A stretch of 64,000 nt of DNA from Metallyticus violacea (GCA_030762175.1 CM060846.1:241895512-241959511), one strand, 5' to 3'; positions 11,601-24,225 are shown, counted from the stretch's first letter. Numbers and translations: made by a program. The notes: generated by a model from the sequence alone, not told the origin.

Positions 11601-11741
11601 GCAATTTAGACTTTGAAACCAGGAAAACATATATGCATCACAATAGCCGATACCATGCAGCTTCTCGAGTACATTACCCATGCCCTTGCTGCAGGGATAC
11701 ATTTGCAAATGCATGGAATGTTTATAGACATCTCTATAAAG
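11601..11741 (+). CDS. Zinc-finger protein gene, internal exon (first half of a C2H2 finger)
   Basis: Exon between a polypyrimidine tract with 'attacag' (acceptor, 11591-11600) and AAAG|GTAAAC (donor at 11742). It starts with the last two bases of a split codon and ends with the first base of the next. It encodes about 46 residues, with 'YHAASRVHYPCPCCRDTF' and 'VYRHLYK'. Spliced to 13602 this gives C-x2-C-x12-H-x4-H, a complete C2H2 finger that neither exon has alone. The protein is probably a nuclear DNA-binding factor. The arrangement recalls the ZNF800 type of zinc-finger protein, but that is a memory-based guess. Upstream exons lie outside the window or are not recognisable. Confidence 0.87.
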
Positions 11742-11865
11742 GTAAACAGTATGAGATTTGCATAAATTCTCTTAAAAATATACTAGTTTTAAACATTTTG
11801 TGTATGGTTTTTCAAAATTAAGAATAACTTTAATTTTTCCTAAACTTAGGTATTCACCATTTGTA

Positions 11866-12470
11866 CTAAACTCCACTTACATAAAATAAAACACATTTGG
11901 GGATAATCTCCCCCATCTTGCTCACTGAACCGCTTTTACTCGAAACGTTGGCTAGACACCAGAATGTTTCTGTGGTGCCATCTGTTGGCTGAAGTAGGAA
12001 ATTGCTGAGTTCATCCATAGGAGGAAGCTCAAAGTTCATTAGGTTTTCTTTATTTTTTAATATGAAAATTTTTTCCAAAATGGATAACTCCATTGGGTTG
12101 TGAAGATGTTCCAGCAGTTTGATTCCCCATTTTATTTCATGATTTTTGGTCCAAAAGAGAGTTGGCTAGTGCTGATTTATCCACCTGCTTATACTAAATA
12201 TTCCTAAAGCATTCTTTCCTCTGAATTTCCTAATTTCTCTTTGTTTTGCCTATGTAGCTCTGCTCACAATCTACGCACCCTATGGATGAACTCAGCAATT
12301 TCCTACTTCCATTGTGTAACTGCAGTAGTAGGGATGAATCCCAAATTGTTGGATGGAGCATCTCCTGTAATATTAATTGTTTGGCACTAAAGTTTGGATC
12401 AACTCACAGTATTTTGTCTGATATTTCCAGCACTTCCATTATTTTGTCAAATCCTCAGTGTCATTGATGG
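11866..12470 (-). mobile_element. PLE remnant with a 29-bp templated inverted insertion
   Basis: Minus-strand frames read 'CVDCEQSYIGKTKR' (GIY-YIG core, about 12240-12280), 'YKQVDKSALA' and the C-terminus 'EKIFILKNKENLMNFELP' (ORF 11866-12093). Upstream sequence to about 12470 matches the spacer before GIY-YIG. Inside the GIY-YIG region, 12281-12309 is an exact 29-bp reverse complement of 11991-12019, interrupting the coding sequence between the 'GI' block and the Cys block. The hammerhead region (about 11880-11935) is degenerate, though a 'ggggaga-tt-atcccc'-type hairpin remains. Confidence 0.75.
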
Positions 12471-12771
12471 ACATAATGCCACAAGTGCTTGTGCACTTTT
12501 GGAGGCAGTACAATTTTGCAGTTAATGGGATAATCCTAATATGTTTGCCTTTGCATACCACCCCATTACATGCCACAACTTGATGTGTCTCTCTTTGGAC
12601 CTTTCATGATGTGCTATAATGAAGAATGTTATAAGTAGTAGCAGAATCATCTGAAAAGTGTTATACAACTCAGCAGGTATCATAGCTGTTTGGTTTTGCA
12701 TGTACTGCAAAGCTACAAAAGTGGACAATGCTGTATTAGGCTTTGAAAAAACAGGATTGTGTTGTCGTCTT

Positions 12772-12840
12772 TATCATCATCATCATCATCATCTTCTTCT
12801 TCTTCTTCTTCTTCTTCTTCTTCTTCTTCTTCTTCTTCTT

Positions 12841-12870
<30 letters not shown>
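12772..12870 (+). repeat. Microsatellite (CAT)n followed by (CTT)n
   Basis: About 7 CAT units run into about 26 CTT units. The apparent open frames here (poly-Leu on +, poly-Lys on -) are repeat artefacts. Confidence 0.95.
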
Positions 12871-12876
<6 letters not shown>

Positions 12877-13601
12877 AGGAAGCAATGGTACATGCATTAT
12901 AAGAATTACTTGATAACCCTCTTGTAAAAGTGTCAGCTCTGCATATATTTGTATCTGCAATTCATGTGCTCTTGCTTTAGTTTCAAAATGGGTATGGGGG
13001 GTGAAGTAGTATTATGGGAGAGGGAATTACTTATGCAACCTTACATGCATTGCTTGGAGTTGAAATAGCTCACTTACTGTGTTACAGTCTTAGCATTGGG
13101 CCATAAGCTTTTTTCCTAGAGAGAAAAAATATCTTAAGTTGTTTTATAAATGCTTATTAAGCTGCAGATTAATAATGCTCTTCCCTAAGAACATACACTG
13201 CCACTGTAAGAAGTTCATTTGAGACATATTTTACATACAAATTAATGTAGAAAAAGTTCTCTTCATTGTGTCATTTAAACACGTGAACTGCCATTATTAT
13301 AAATCATAAAATTGCTACTGATATAGCTGATCATAAGGAAAATATGGGAGCTAAATCTAACGTGCAGAGTTTGTGTAGAAATGCACCATAATGTTGCATT
13401 GGTCTATGAACAATGGTATTTGCACTCTTTTCTTCTAGCTTCCTCAGTTTCAGTCCAAAATGCTTTTTATTTACATAGTTTTTTAATTTATTTAAGAAAC
13501 ACTTTAAATGATATTACTTAAACTGAATTGAAGAATGTGCTCAAATAAGTATATATTAATATAGCATTTCTGTAGCAAGTGTACTGATATCTTTATTGCA
13601 G

Positions 13602-13783
13602 TGCATCGCAAATCATCTGCTCAGGTACGAAGACTGCGATCCAAAGTGCTGAATAAAGTATTTACAGGCAAAGTGCCAGATCGTGAGAGCCATAGCACAA
13701 GAAAGAAGCAAAGGAATGCTGAAGCCTTAAGTGAAGTTGATAAGGCTAAACAAGAGCAAGAAAGAATGGAAAAAGAAAATCAG
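13602..13783 (+). CDS. Zinc-finger protein gene, internal exon (end of C2H2 finger and basic linker)
   Basis: Acceptor 'tttattgcag' ends at 13601 and donor CAG|GTATAT follows 13783. The exon completes the split finger ('KVHRKSS') and then codes for a basic, probably helical linker: 'QVRRLRSKVLNKVF' and 'STRKKQRNAEALSEVDKAK', with many K/R/E residues. It ends on a full codon (phase 0), which matches the phase-0 start of the exon at 57343. Codons are open throughout with no stops, in contrast to the decayed repeats around it. Confidence 0.87.
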
Positions 13784-13799
13784 GTATATAAATAAATCA

Positions 13800-15674
13800 A
13801 TGTTATTTATATTAAGGTAGCCAATAGTAGCTATGTGGCTTGTTTTACCAAATTTGATATAAAAGTTTGTTGACAGTTCATGGTAATGATATTAATATAT
13901 GAAGACTTGCATGCCAGTTAAGTTCTGTGGAAAGGTCAATGTCAGTTAGCTCAAGAGATACCTGCATGAGTGTTGAGGGGTGAAGGGTGACAGTATGCAT
14001 GACAATCATTCTGTCAGCATGTACCAATCAATCGGTTTTATTTTCCCAGAAGTATTTTGCCTCACTCATTACCCAATTAGCCAACCAGCTATACCTTGCC
14101 ATGGAGGAAAGCATCACTGATTGCAAGGTATATTGGTAAGTTGTAGTTAAAGCGAAACAAAAATTGAATTTATTTGAATAAAATAAATAATAATTATATC
14201 AGTTGTTTTCTGATATATTCTCTGACTGTACATACACTCCAATTGGTATAACTTTAATCATAATTTATTGCAATATGCACTTAACTACTATCAAAAAACA
14301 ATGACATTTGCATATATCAATATTGTTTGTATATAAACTATACCGTGTACATATTTTGCAGGAATGACAAAAAATATATATATTTGAATAAATGAGTAAA
14401 AAGAGATGACATACTTTGTATATGAACATTTCTTGCTCTCTATGCATTATTGTTTGGGGGATCAGTACCAGTACATTCATAGACATTATGCAAATCTTCT
14501 GTAACCTGCTAAGCATTTCTGATGATTTCAGATTCTTATAGAAAAGAAGTTCAGTTCACTTTTCATTAGGAGCATTTTTATACCTTTCTTCAACTCTGCA
14601 ATCTGTCTCATTAGATTGGTTGCTTTTGAAAATTTGTCGCTATCATTTTATCCTTTTTTTGAGAGCAGAATTGCATGTTCTGCTTTTGTGAAAATCATCT
14701 CTCTTGCGACCTTTATTTCAAAATTGTCATCCTTTTGTAGTCTACTGAATTTGATTCTCTTTGCTTTGTGGATAGATGCCAAGTATTTGTATATCTTCTG
14801 GTAACTTGACTTCCAGTTATAAATGGCTAAATGTATGGTATAAAAAATAATGTGTGGATGTGATTCTGAAATACAGATGATATTCCTCTGGAAGGAAAGT
14901 GATATCATGAGATTCTATGTCCTGTGCAATGCTTCCAAACAACCTATCACAAGGCAGGAAGCTATGTCCATGCTCAGAGAAGAGCATCATTGCTGAATAG
15001 ATATAATCGTGGCTTTAGAGAACCAATTTTCAATCATGGACATCATTATATTGTTTCTGTTTTGTCCTATACATGGTCGCTAACCAGAAGAATATTTTTA
15101 ATATTTTCAGAAACAAAACATTAGTCATGAAGTGAAAAATGGACTAGTTACTTCATTTTAGCTCTCTTAAATTGGTTTTCAAAACAGGAATACAAATAAT
15201 TTTTCTTATTTATGTTATAACAATGAAATTATAAGATGCCAGTTGATGGGAATATAATGCCTCCTGATTGGGAACTTTCAATAGTATGTGGACCTACTGA
15301 AGATCGTAATAACTACTATTTCTCAATCTCTGCTTTGATATTTAAGAATTTTGTGGAATGCCTTACCTCATTTTCTGTGCATATTAAATTGCTGTCAAAG
15401 CTCATCTACTCTAGAATTATTGAAATAATATTGAATTCCATTATGAATATTCTATAAAACATGTCATGTGTGACTTTAAACTTCCAAGTACAGTATTGCT
15501 GTAAATTTTATATAGGCCCATAATGACTTTCGTGGGCTTTAAGATTTTTTTTTTTATAAAACCTTACACTTTCTGTTTTCATCCTTCATCATGTCTCTAT
15601 GTCTTGTTTCTTTTACAACTTGTCCTTTGTGAAAATTACATATAATCACACCAGTAATTCTATTTGTGCCTATT
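13800..15674. other. Intronic sequence, one unclassified ORF remnant
   Basis: No family recognised. The minus-strand frame at 14648-14908 (86 codons, rich in K, I and S) may be a transposon remnant because its flanks are also partly open, but no motif supports this. Confidence 0.35.
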
Positions 15675-15685
15675 GATTTCATCAC

Positions 15686-15977
15686 ACCGCCAAGGTTGGC
15701 CAAGGTCTTTAAGGCGCAGGCTCATGTCCAGGAGGTCTGGGGTTTGATTCCTGCCAGGACCATCCTCCCTGACTGAGGTACTGTGGTTTTTTCGAGGTTT
15801 TCCTCAGTCCTCATAAATGGCAAATGCCGGAGAGGTACCCTAAACTTACGCTTGGAAACGAGGCCTTTAACGTTTCCTTTAAAAAAATCCTTTCCCTATA
15901 TTTCATTTTATGTATCATCAGTGTCCACTGCCTGTGGTGCCTTAGTAGTAAAAGGGCGTAAACATTATTAAAAAAAA
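15686..15977 (+). mobile_element. tRNA-derived SINE, family B
   Basis: The head has pol III A-box-like 'tggccaaggtctttaagg' and B-box-like 'gggtttgattcc', resembling a Ser/Leu-type tRNA. The body has the family-specific blocks 'aaatggcaaatgccgg', 'gaggtaccct' and 'agtgtccactgcctg'. The 3' end is A-rich. Direct repeats gatttcatcac/gatttcattac at 15675-15685 and 15978-15988 look like its target site duplication. Confidence 0.85.
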
Positions 15978-15988
15978 GATTTCATTAC

Positions 15989-16790
15989 CTATTCAACATG
16001 TGCCTACATATGCACTAGCATCCCTGAAGAACTTTTTGTATTATATTGAATTGATGTGCACTTGTCTCTCTTTTTGTCTTTATTTGTTTGACTTTTGTTA
16101 CTGCTTGCATTTTGCAATGTTGCATGATAAATTGTCTGGATAGTTTATAGTTTCATTCATAAATGAAGATTTTCTGAAATTAGACACATTATTTTCATTT
16201 ATTTTATGACATTGAAATACTATGTATTTTGACTTATGATCATGACTGCAACACTCTCCCAACCAGTGAAATGAATTGATAAATAGTTCAGTATATCTTG
16301 CTCTCTTATTCTTTTGTCATTGTATTTTCATTTTCCAGACCCTACATTTCTATCTTCTATCAACACATAACTTTCTATGTTGCCTTCCTCTGTGTTGGAC
16401 TACAAAATGCACATGCATACTGTCCAGCATTAAACAAAGCATTGAGCTGAGTGTATAACCTTTGTTCTGAAAGTATGGAAGGGAGTTTGTGTATTGTCTT
16501 TTAACATTGTAAGCGATAATGGGCTCTATGTTGAATTAAAATAATTGGTTTTGCATACAAATTCTTCATATATTCTTATCTGTCAAGCGGTTCATTTGGG
16601 GTCTTCCTCAAATGAAAAGATGGGAGCTTTAAGTGCAACAATCGGTTATTATCTACAGTCCATAGAGCTGAGATTTTTATGAAAATGTATAATGCTTTTT
16701 AAATGGGCAAACATATACCTAATCTTACCGATAATAATTGAACCTGAGCCATTTGCAAACTTTTAAACATGATTTAATATACTTTTAATG
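15989..16790. other. No recognisable gene
   Basis: AT-rich intronic sequence; nothing supported. Confidence 0.45.
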
Positions 16791-16799
16791 CTGGTCACT

Positions 16800-17800
16800 T
16801 ACATGTGTTATAAACACAGAGCACTAATCATTTTTCAAAATGGCCACTTTTTGCCTTTACACAGGCCCTAGGTCTCTATGGGCATGCATCAATGTGTGCA
16901 GTCTCCATTGAAAAATCTGCCACTGCCTTCACCAGGGAGCACTTCAGGCTGTCTATACTGGCATGTCTCTTCTTACAGAACATGCCCTCAAACACAGACC
17001 ACAACTTGTAGTCCAATGGGTTCAGGTCAGGGCTGCTGGAAGACCATGGAGCAATGAAGTCTGGAACATTTCTCCACAGCCAGTCCTGAGTAGACTTTGC
17101 CAAGTGAGCAGGTGCTGAGTCCTACTGGAAGTTCCATTATTCATTGCTGAACAAAGTGTTGCTGAAATCCTTCACAACAGTTTCCAACACAAAAATGGAG
17201 TTTGGTGATGCCATCATATGCCACTCCCCACCAAACCATGACTGAGGCAGGATGTTGGTCTCTTTTGATTTTCAAAACTTTCTCACAAGCTTCTCAAGAT
17301 GATTTAGCACAAACAGTATTATTTTGCCAGTTGAAAGCCTCCTCAGTGATGAAAATCTTTTCATATATGAAAAGAATTTTTCTGTGACCATTGTTTGCAT
17401 AATGCTGAAGAAGGCATTTTGATTGTATCACTCTCTGCTCCTTCAGATGCTGGGTTAGAAGCTGACCTATATTCCACCAGTAAGCTTTAAACCCTAGGTC
17501 ATAATTTAACAGGCAGGAAAATGACATTTTTTAAATGTTCAGCTCTGGAATCAGTCACAGGCTGCTTTCACACAGGATTTCGCCGAATATAAGCTGCCAC
17601 TGTTTTAACCGCCTACTTGTCCCTAATGCTACCTGGTCTTTGGCAATCTTCAACAGTCCCAGTTTCTAGGAATCAGTTAATAGTCTGATACACAAACATT
17701 CTGCTTATTTTCAACTTCTTAAGGGTAGTGAAAATTTTAGAAGCTGATTTACTTACCTTATGAAGGGCTATCACTGCTACATGATTTTCATAATTGCCCC
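16800..17800 (-). mobile_element. Mariner-like transposase remnant
   Basis: Minus-strand frames in order: an HTH-type start near 17700, a linker with 'TGTVEDCQRP' and 'AAYIRRNP', 'HYANNGHRKILFIYEKIF' (17294-17527, normally an ..SDEKIF block, so one catalytic Asp is lost), 'DSAPAHLAKSTQDWL', and 'SSPDLNPLDYKLWSVFE' (16876-17103, the third catalytic region ending in Asp). Motif order and spacing identify Tc1/mariner. Stops, frameshifts and the altered catalytic residue make it inactive. Terminal repeats were not resolved. Confidence 0.82.
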
Positions 17801-18234
17801 CACTCCATCGCTACAATATATAGAAATGCACTTTCTCTTCTGCAGCTCTACTCACAATGACATCCTCTTGCCTTACCCACATAAGCATTGGCTAGAACCT
17901 TCAAAGCCGGTTGTACAGCCTGTGCCAAATGTTTATAACAGTATTCATGTTAAGACTTGGTATAATAGTTTATTTGCATACCTTACTAGTAAAAGAGAAA
18001 TAGTATACACGTATTCGCCCCCATTTTTAAAGTGCACATAGTTCAGCTTTACAATGTTGACCAGAGTTAATATTATGTTAATTGCTTTTTTGGCTCTTAA
18101 CATTCATTTTATTTTTATTCATTATCAATTACAGGAGAATATCCTGCATACACTTTATATACAATCAACTCATGTTTGTGCATATGCTGCAAAATACTGT
18201 GGGAGAGGGTACTTGGTTTATTGTATGAGTTATG
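17801..18234. other. No recognisable gene
   Basis: Short plus-strand frames (17760-18041 and 18054-18359) run into mariner and SINE sequence and show no conserved motif. Confidence 0.4.
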
Positions 18235-18515
18235 GATATGTTTGCTGTATTAGCCCAACTAGGGTGATCCTGACCAAGGGTGTTGGGTGTTTAGGGCATA
18301 GAAATCCTAAGTACAGTTTTCTTCAGAAGGAAAGTAATGTCACAAGTCCCATATCATAGATTTACAGCACGCAAATGAACCTCAAGCTTGAAAGAAAAGG
18401 GCATAGGACAAAATGTTTTAGCCATTTCTTGCCCTGAATTGAATGGGGTGCTAATGACCAAAGGTGTTGAAGAGCATCCTTAAATAAATCTAATAATAAA
18501 TAAATTGTTGTGATG
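18235..18515 (+). mobile_element. tRNA-derived SINE, family A (5' decayed)
   Basis: The family A body blocks 'aaatcctaagta', 'aaggaaagtaatg', 'acagcacgcaaatgaacctcaagc', 'gaattgaatggg' and 'aaataaat' occur in the order seen in the other copies. The tRNA-like head is poorly kept. Confidence 0.7.
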
Positions 18516-19524
18516 CTTACTGGTAGTGTGTACAAGATTGTAGAATGATAATTCATATATCCAATAATCTTTTTAATATTAAGAACCTATTTTAGCTGAG
18601 ACTCTAAGTTTGTTTGAGGAACTTCATTCCAACTGGCTGTGAATGAGATTCATTATTCTAATAGGAGCAGACAGAGGACAAAGTCTGCTCCCCTGATTAA
18701 GGAAGTTGAAAATAGCAATGGAGCTAGAAGACCTATGAATTTCCAGACATGTGTGTGGTATATGGTATAATTGTCTGGTTTTCAATTACATAGATTCATA
18801 TCCATTGGCTGTCTAATTTTGCTGATCTACCTCTGCGAATGGTTTTGTCTTTTAGTAGTGTCTTGTGTCTACCTGGTACTTTAAAGGTTGACTTTGTTTT
18901 TCATAGTATTCTTTACTCTTCTTTATTGTTAATGAATTTTTTGAGGTAACTGATGTGCACTTTGAAACTTTAGTACCCTAATATAATGGTCATAATATAT
19001 GAGAACTCAGATCTCCCTTTCAAGCTCAAAGGCATTCTTCAGTCATAGACCAGCAATTCAATGGCATGTAACCTGTAACAGAGTGCACTGAGTTATTGTA
19101 TGCAAATGTTGCAAATATTCATTCATCCCATTTTCTATGATCTTTGCCTATTTAACATTGTTAAGAATTCAACCAGCCCTCTGTGACTTCATTTTAATCC
19201 CCCATATGCCTGAGAATGGAATGCAGTGGTTTGCAAATTGGATATTTTCAACATCCTGCAGATGTTCTTAAATAAGTCACTAAGAAACTCTGAACCTTGA
19301 TCAGTTAGGGCTATCAAAGGAATTTCTTGTTTCAGTATTACTTCATTCATAAAGATTGTAGGTACTGTCTCTGTGTGTTTTCCTATGGGTTCATCTATAG
19401 CCCCATTATAATTAATCAGAACACGAGAATAAAATATGCATTTTATAATTTTTTGTGGTTATTCACTTAATACATACTTTTAATCTTTGCTAATAGCTAA
19501 TATGTCATCCTTTTTATTTTATAA

Positions 19525-20270
19525 TTTGGTTTACAAGATTTGGCATAGATTCCACAAGCTTTGAGCACTTATTTTAAAGTTCATCATCATGAAACCGAAC
19601 CTGAACTTAGAGACTCTTATCAAGCATATTTTTGGGGAATAGTTAAGTTTTGTGAATCTCCTTTTGCAAATAGCCCACAAGTTTTCTATTGTATTAACAT
19701 GAATGGAGTTTTGTGGCCACTCAAACATAGTATCATTGTTCTCACTGAAGAATTTCTTTACTTTCTTTAAAGTATGCAAGGTGCCAAGTCTTGCTGGAAA
19801 ATTCTGTCACCCTCTGGAAAACTCTCTTTTCCAATATTTGGATGTACTGGTTAGATTTCACTATCGCATTGACTGGTACTAAGGGTTCTGGTCCTTCATG
19901 TGTGAAACATCCCCAAAACATTTACACTCCACATTTCCTGCACATTTCTGCTGTTAGAAGGTTTGCGGGCTTTCCATCCAAATGCCAGAAGACCTTGATA
20001 AACATTGAAAACATGCAAACTCACTCCTCTTTCCCCCAATTTACAAGATAAGATAAAGCAGTTAGCCTGGGGTTTGATTTGCTTTTTATGGGCAGAAAGC
20101 GTTCACCAGCTAGTTTCATTTTCTCTTTCTTGCCACCCTTCTCCTTTTTCTTCGGTGAAATTGAGCCAATCTATGCTGCTGAATAAATCTATTTATAATG
20201 CCTTCTCCAACACCAAATTTAGTAGCTAACTCTTTTTTATGATGAAATATTATGATATAATGCTACAATT
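19525..20270 (-). mobile_element. Tc1-like transposase remnant inside the gypsy element
   Basis: Minus-strand frames give 'FWGCFTHEGPEPLVPV' (about 19920-19870) and, at 19531-19779, 'SENNDTMFEWPQNS' with 'TIENLWAICKRR', the block before the third catalytic acid in Tc1 transposases. The usual SPDLNPIEN is mutated. Only the C-terminal half is clear. It lies between integrase core and integrase N-terminal sequence of the gypsy remnant, so it inserted later. Confidence 0.8.
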
Positions 20271-20336
20271 TCATTACTCTTCCTGGGAATTGTATCCATT
20301 GAAGACATAGGTATTATTAATCACATAAGGAAACCT

Positions 20337-20632
20337 CACCACCATAGGTGGCCAAGGTCGTTAAGTCACAGACTTGTGACCGGGAGGTCTAGTTTTCAAA
20401 TCCTGCCAGTACCTTCCTCCCTGACAGGATTTTTCCAGGTTTTCTTCAATCCTCTTAAATGGCAAATGCCAGAGAGGTACCCTAACTTAGGCCTGTAGTG
20501 CTTCCTTCCTTTAAAAAAATGTCCTTTCCCAGTTTATCATTTTGTCTCATGTATTGTCAGTGTCTGCCACCTGTGCTGCCTCAGTAGTAAAAATGGGCAT
20601 TAAACACCATTCAAAAAGGGGGAGGACATCAA
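20337..20632 (+). mobile_element. tRNA-derived SINE, family B
   Basis: A-box-like 'ggtggccaaggtcgttaag', a decayed B box, then 'aaatggcaaatgcc', 'gaggtaccctaacttagg', 'tgtcagtgtctgccacctg' and the 3' end 'aaacaccattcaaaaa'. It is inserted in the gypsy remnant next to the Tc1 copy. Confidence 0.85.
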
Positions 20633-22150
20633 AACTCCTCAAAGTGACACACATAAAAATAAATTCACTTTTATCGTAAAACAATTACCATATGGGTTGA
20701 TTAGCAATGAATAACAATGCAAAGAATGCATAGAAAGTGCAGGATCTAAGCAATGTGTAGCATACAGTTGCCAACCATTGGGAAAACTATGGAAAAAATT
20801 ATCTTGTTCCGATTAATTCACATAGAACTGTGTTGCATATTTGGTTAGTTCATACTGACAAGTCAAAATGTATCTGTTTCTTTTATCATTCACTGTTAGA
20901 GAACCTACAATATCTAGGGCTAATTTTTCAAAGGTGCCTTCGCAGTAGTGCTGATTTACCTATAAGCCCATATTTTTGTTTTAAAAATTTGTTCTTCTGA
21001 CAGTTTGTGCATTTCTTTATATATTTTATATATTTTTCTTTATATTGTCAAATGATATTTACTTTTTAGTGCTAAATAGATCTTGGTCATTCCTGTATGG
21101 CCATTCATGGGGGTGTGTCATCTGCCTGATACAAAATTTCTCTTTTCTTTTCTTGAAACAATTTCATCTTCCCTGTACTCTATCTACTGTGCTAACCCTA
21201 GAAAGTATAGCCACATTGCTATTCAGTGCACCTTATGCTTAATTTCAAAATCATATTCCTCTAGCTATATCTGTCATCTAACAAGTCATGAATGCTCATT
21301 AGCCATTTAAAGCCTTATGGGCGGTGATCACTATAAATTTTTTCCCGAACAAGTAGGGTCAAAAATACTTAGTTGCCCACACTATTTTTAGCAATTACTT
21401 CTTAATTGTACTATAGTTTTGCTCAGTTTATAAAGATTCCTACTTGCATAGGTACTGGAGGTCATTGTTGATTTCCCCTTGGGAAAGTATGGCGCCTCTA
21501 TTAAAATGAAGTCCTTGTTAAAATAACAGTATTGTAGCATGCCCTGACAAATTGCTTTCTGTTTCAAACTTTCAAAGGCTAATTTCTACTTACTTCCACA
21601 ACTATATATCATATTTTTTTAACAAGTTATGCAGCAGGCAGCCATTTTATTTAATTTCAGAATAAACCACCTTTAGTGCCCCTCTTAAAAGGCTTTTAGG
21701 ACTGTAGGTTGAGTCAGTACTGGGAAAATTATAACAGATTCTATTTTCTGGAGTCTGGTTTCATTCCATCCTCTGAAATTACATGGACTAGATAGTTTAC
21801 TTCCTTTTGTAAAAAATTGCATTTATCAGGCTGCAACCTCATATTCTCTGCTTGAATCAGTCAAATACTTCTCTTAATTTTCTATCATGCTCCTATAATA
21901 ATTCAACATACACAAGTACATCATCTAGGAACACAAAATGCCAGAAGGTGATAAACTAACCAGTAATATATTCAGAGTTCTGTGAAAAGTTGCTGAAGCA
22001 GGTTTTAATCCAAAAGGCATCCTAACCTACTGCCAGAGAGTCAGTGCTGATGGTGTAGTGGTAACCATACTTGCCTCCGAAACCCAAGATCATGAGTTTG
22101 ATCTGGGCCAGGACAAATGGATTTTTTCGGGTGTAAAAATCCTAAGTATG

Positions 22151-22591
22151 ATACAACAAATTATTATTATGAAATCACTCAAATTTCACTAATTTGGTTG
22201 CACTTACTTGGACATGTTTCAAAGGTGTTTACCTCCATCTTCAGCTTGGTCCCACTGGTTGCTTCCCAAGATGTCACTCTGTGGCTTTAACGAGCTTATT
22301 GATGAGGTAACTGTTGTTTGGAAGATCAAAGTTAACCAAAAATTCTTTGTTTTTGTTTGTATATATATTTTCCCATACTGTTAAACCTATGGGCTTTTGA
22401 AGAGCTTTTAGTAGTTTTGGTTCCTCTCGGAATTCGTGGATATTTTGCCAAAAATGGTCTGCCACTGCTGATTTTTCTGTGTGTTTATATTTTACATTTC
22501 TCATGTGTTCCTTAAAATTTATGGTAAAATTTCTTTTTAATTTGTGATATTATACTATATTTCACTGTGAAAATCCCAGATACAAAAAACT
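22151..22591 (-). mobile_element. 5'-truncated PLE inserted in a SINE
   Basis: The minus-strand frame 22274-22504 is the GIY-YIG C-terminus ('YKHTEKSAVADHFW' and 'LTVWENIYTNKNKEF'). The 3' UTR and tail follow to 22151. The 12-mer atcctaagtatg/atcctaagtata lies at 22139-22150 and 22592-22603 (11 of 12 identical), a clear target site duplication inside the SINE. The 3' tail matches 4845-4945. Confidence 0.87.
22210..22246 (-). ncRNA. Hammerhead-like motif of PLE in SINE
   Basis: Minus strand: CTGAAGATGG, stem II GGAGGT-AAAC-ACCTTT, GAAACATGTCC. Stem III is the ACATGT palindrome and the cleavage triplet would be GTC, the classical choice. One base differs from the CTGATGA core. Confidence 0.6.
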
Positions 22592-23167
22592 ATCCTAAGT
22601 ATAGCTTACTTCAGAAGGGAAGCAAAGCGGTGTGTCTCATGTTGTATATTTACAGCATAATAAAGGACCTGAAGCCAGAAAAAAGAGGCCTCTGAGCAAA
22701 ATTTGTCAGCTGTTTCATGCCTGATTTGATTTAGATGCTGATGACCTGAAATGTTAAAGAGCTTCCATAAATAAACCAACCCAAACATACTGCCGGTGAC
22801 CATTTTTGGCCAAAAAAGCTGTCTTATCTTTATCCTGTGGGTTCAGGGGAATCTGATTGTACCCCATTACCATATCTATGCATGAAAAACACTTGAAATT
22901 TCCTAAATGATCTAGTGTCTGTATTATATCACGAAGAGAATATATGTTTCCTTCATTTTCTCAATTACCTTCCTGAAATCTACTACTAGTTAGTATTTTT
23001 GTATACCACTAGCATCTAATTTCTTTTTGACTAAGAGGAGAGATTCCTTAGGGAATTACTATCCTTGATTATATTTTCTTCCAGGAGCTTTATCACCGTC
23101 TTTGTTCACCTCAGCCCCCTGCACTTCCGGCAACCAGTAGGACCTTAAGTTTACATGCTCTATGTTT

Positions 23168-23221
23168 GGTTCCAGAACAAGGGAATGTTGTACTGGTTCC
23201 AGAACAAGGGAATGTTGTACT
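23168..23221 (+). repeat. Exact 27-bp tandem duplication
   Basis: Two identical 27-bp units beginning ggttccagaac at 23168 and 23195, inside gypsy pol. The unit length is nine codons. Confidence 0.95.
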
Positions 23222-24225
23222 GCTGTGGTACAACTCAATTTAACCCCTGGTAAATAAAAAATGTCTTGATATCTACTGCAAGTATTTATGATTGCTCTTC
23301 TTTCCTCACTATTTAGATGATCTAGCTGTAAGTTAGAAATTATTTTGTTTCCCTATTGGAGGTATGGGTTCATTCCTCATCATAAGCAAATTTTCATAAG
23401 CTTCTGAGGAAATGATCTATAATGCCATTTTTATTTCTTCCATCTCAACTTCCTTATCATGTGTATTCAGCATATTGGTTTTTATTTGGCCATCCCTTAG
23501 TGTTACTAATGAGTATATAATGAGGTATAACCGTGGTATTATTTCCTTGCTTTTTACTAGACCTTTTTTCAGAGCGCTAACTGCCATGGGGAGTTCCACC
23601 ATGACCTTGCTTATACTGGGAAGGGTAATAGTCCTACACTGAGCACTAGACTCTGATTTGCTCAAAAGTTTCAAAAGTTCCTGGCCTACTGTCAACTCTA
23701 AGTCTTTATAGTTTATCAGTACCTAATTTTACTTGAAGAAATCTCTCCCTAGGATCCCATCAGAGATGTTTATCTGATCATTTACTACTGAAACTGATAT
23801 CCTATGGGTTTAATTCGTTTCTTAACTTCTATACCTAATGAGCCAAAGGTATCAGGGAATCCTAGCACTGCTAGCTGTAACTTTTTTAAGGGGTCATAAA
23901 TATAGCTCTCCACCAATGAAGATGTTTCCAAGGATAAATTTGAGCCTGAATTCATAATCATTAGAAACTTTTCACTTTTATTACTAGCTTCACAAATCCA
24001 TATTTATTGTTTACTATTAAGCCTATTGTGGCGATTAATTCCAAATAATTTTTTCCTTGAACCTCTATTCTGACCCTTTTCTTCTGGTTTCATAGATTTT
24101 AGGGTTTCTATAATTTTTTGCAATATTACTACAATTGAAACAAGTGACTATTGTGACTTCACTTTTACCATCATCTGCTGTATTCTATCATCTGTTAGCT
24201 GCTGTGTGAAACAGACACTTCTTAA

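Larger units (their letters stand above)
11742..13601 (+). other. Intron of the zinc-finger gene (1,860 bp)
   Basis: Begins GTAAAC and ends TTGCAG. It contains a PLE remnant starting about 120 bp after the donor, a CAT/CTT microsatellite, and otherwise unremarkable sequence. Intron phase is 1. Confidence 0.85.
22030..22800 (+). mobile_element. tRNA-derived SINE, family A, split by a PLE
   Basis: The head at 22040-22138 has A-box-like 'tggtgtagtggtaacc' and the decayed B box 'gagtttgatctgg'. The body resumes at 22592 with 'atcctaagtata' and continues to 'cttccataaataaacc' near 22785. The gap is a PLE whose ends fall on a repeated 12-mer. Confidence 0.85.

Noticed and set aside
12658..12960. 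Open frames with poly-Leu (+) and poly-Lys (-)
   Set aside because: They are translations of the CAT/CTT microsatellite, with no homologous protein context.
14648..14908. 86-codon minus-strand frame as a gene
   Set aside because: No motif or splice context; kept only as an unclassified remnant.
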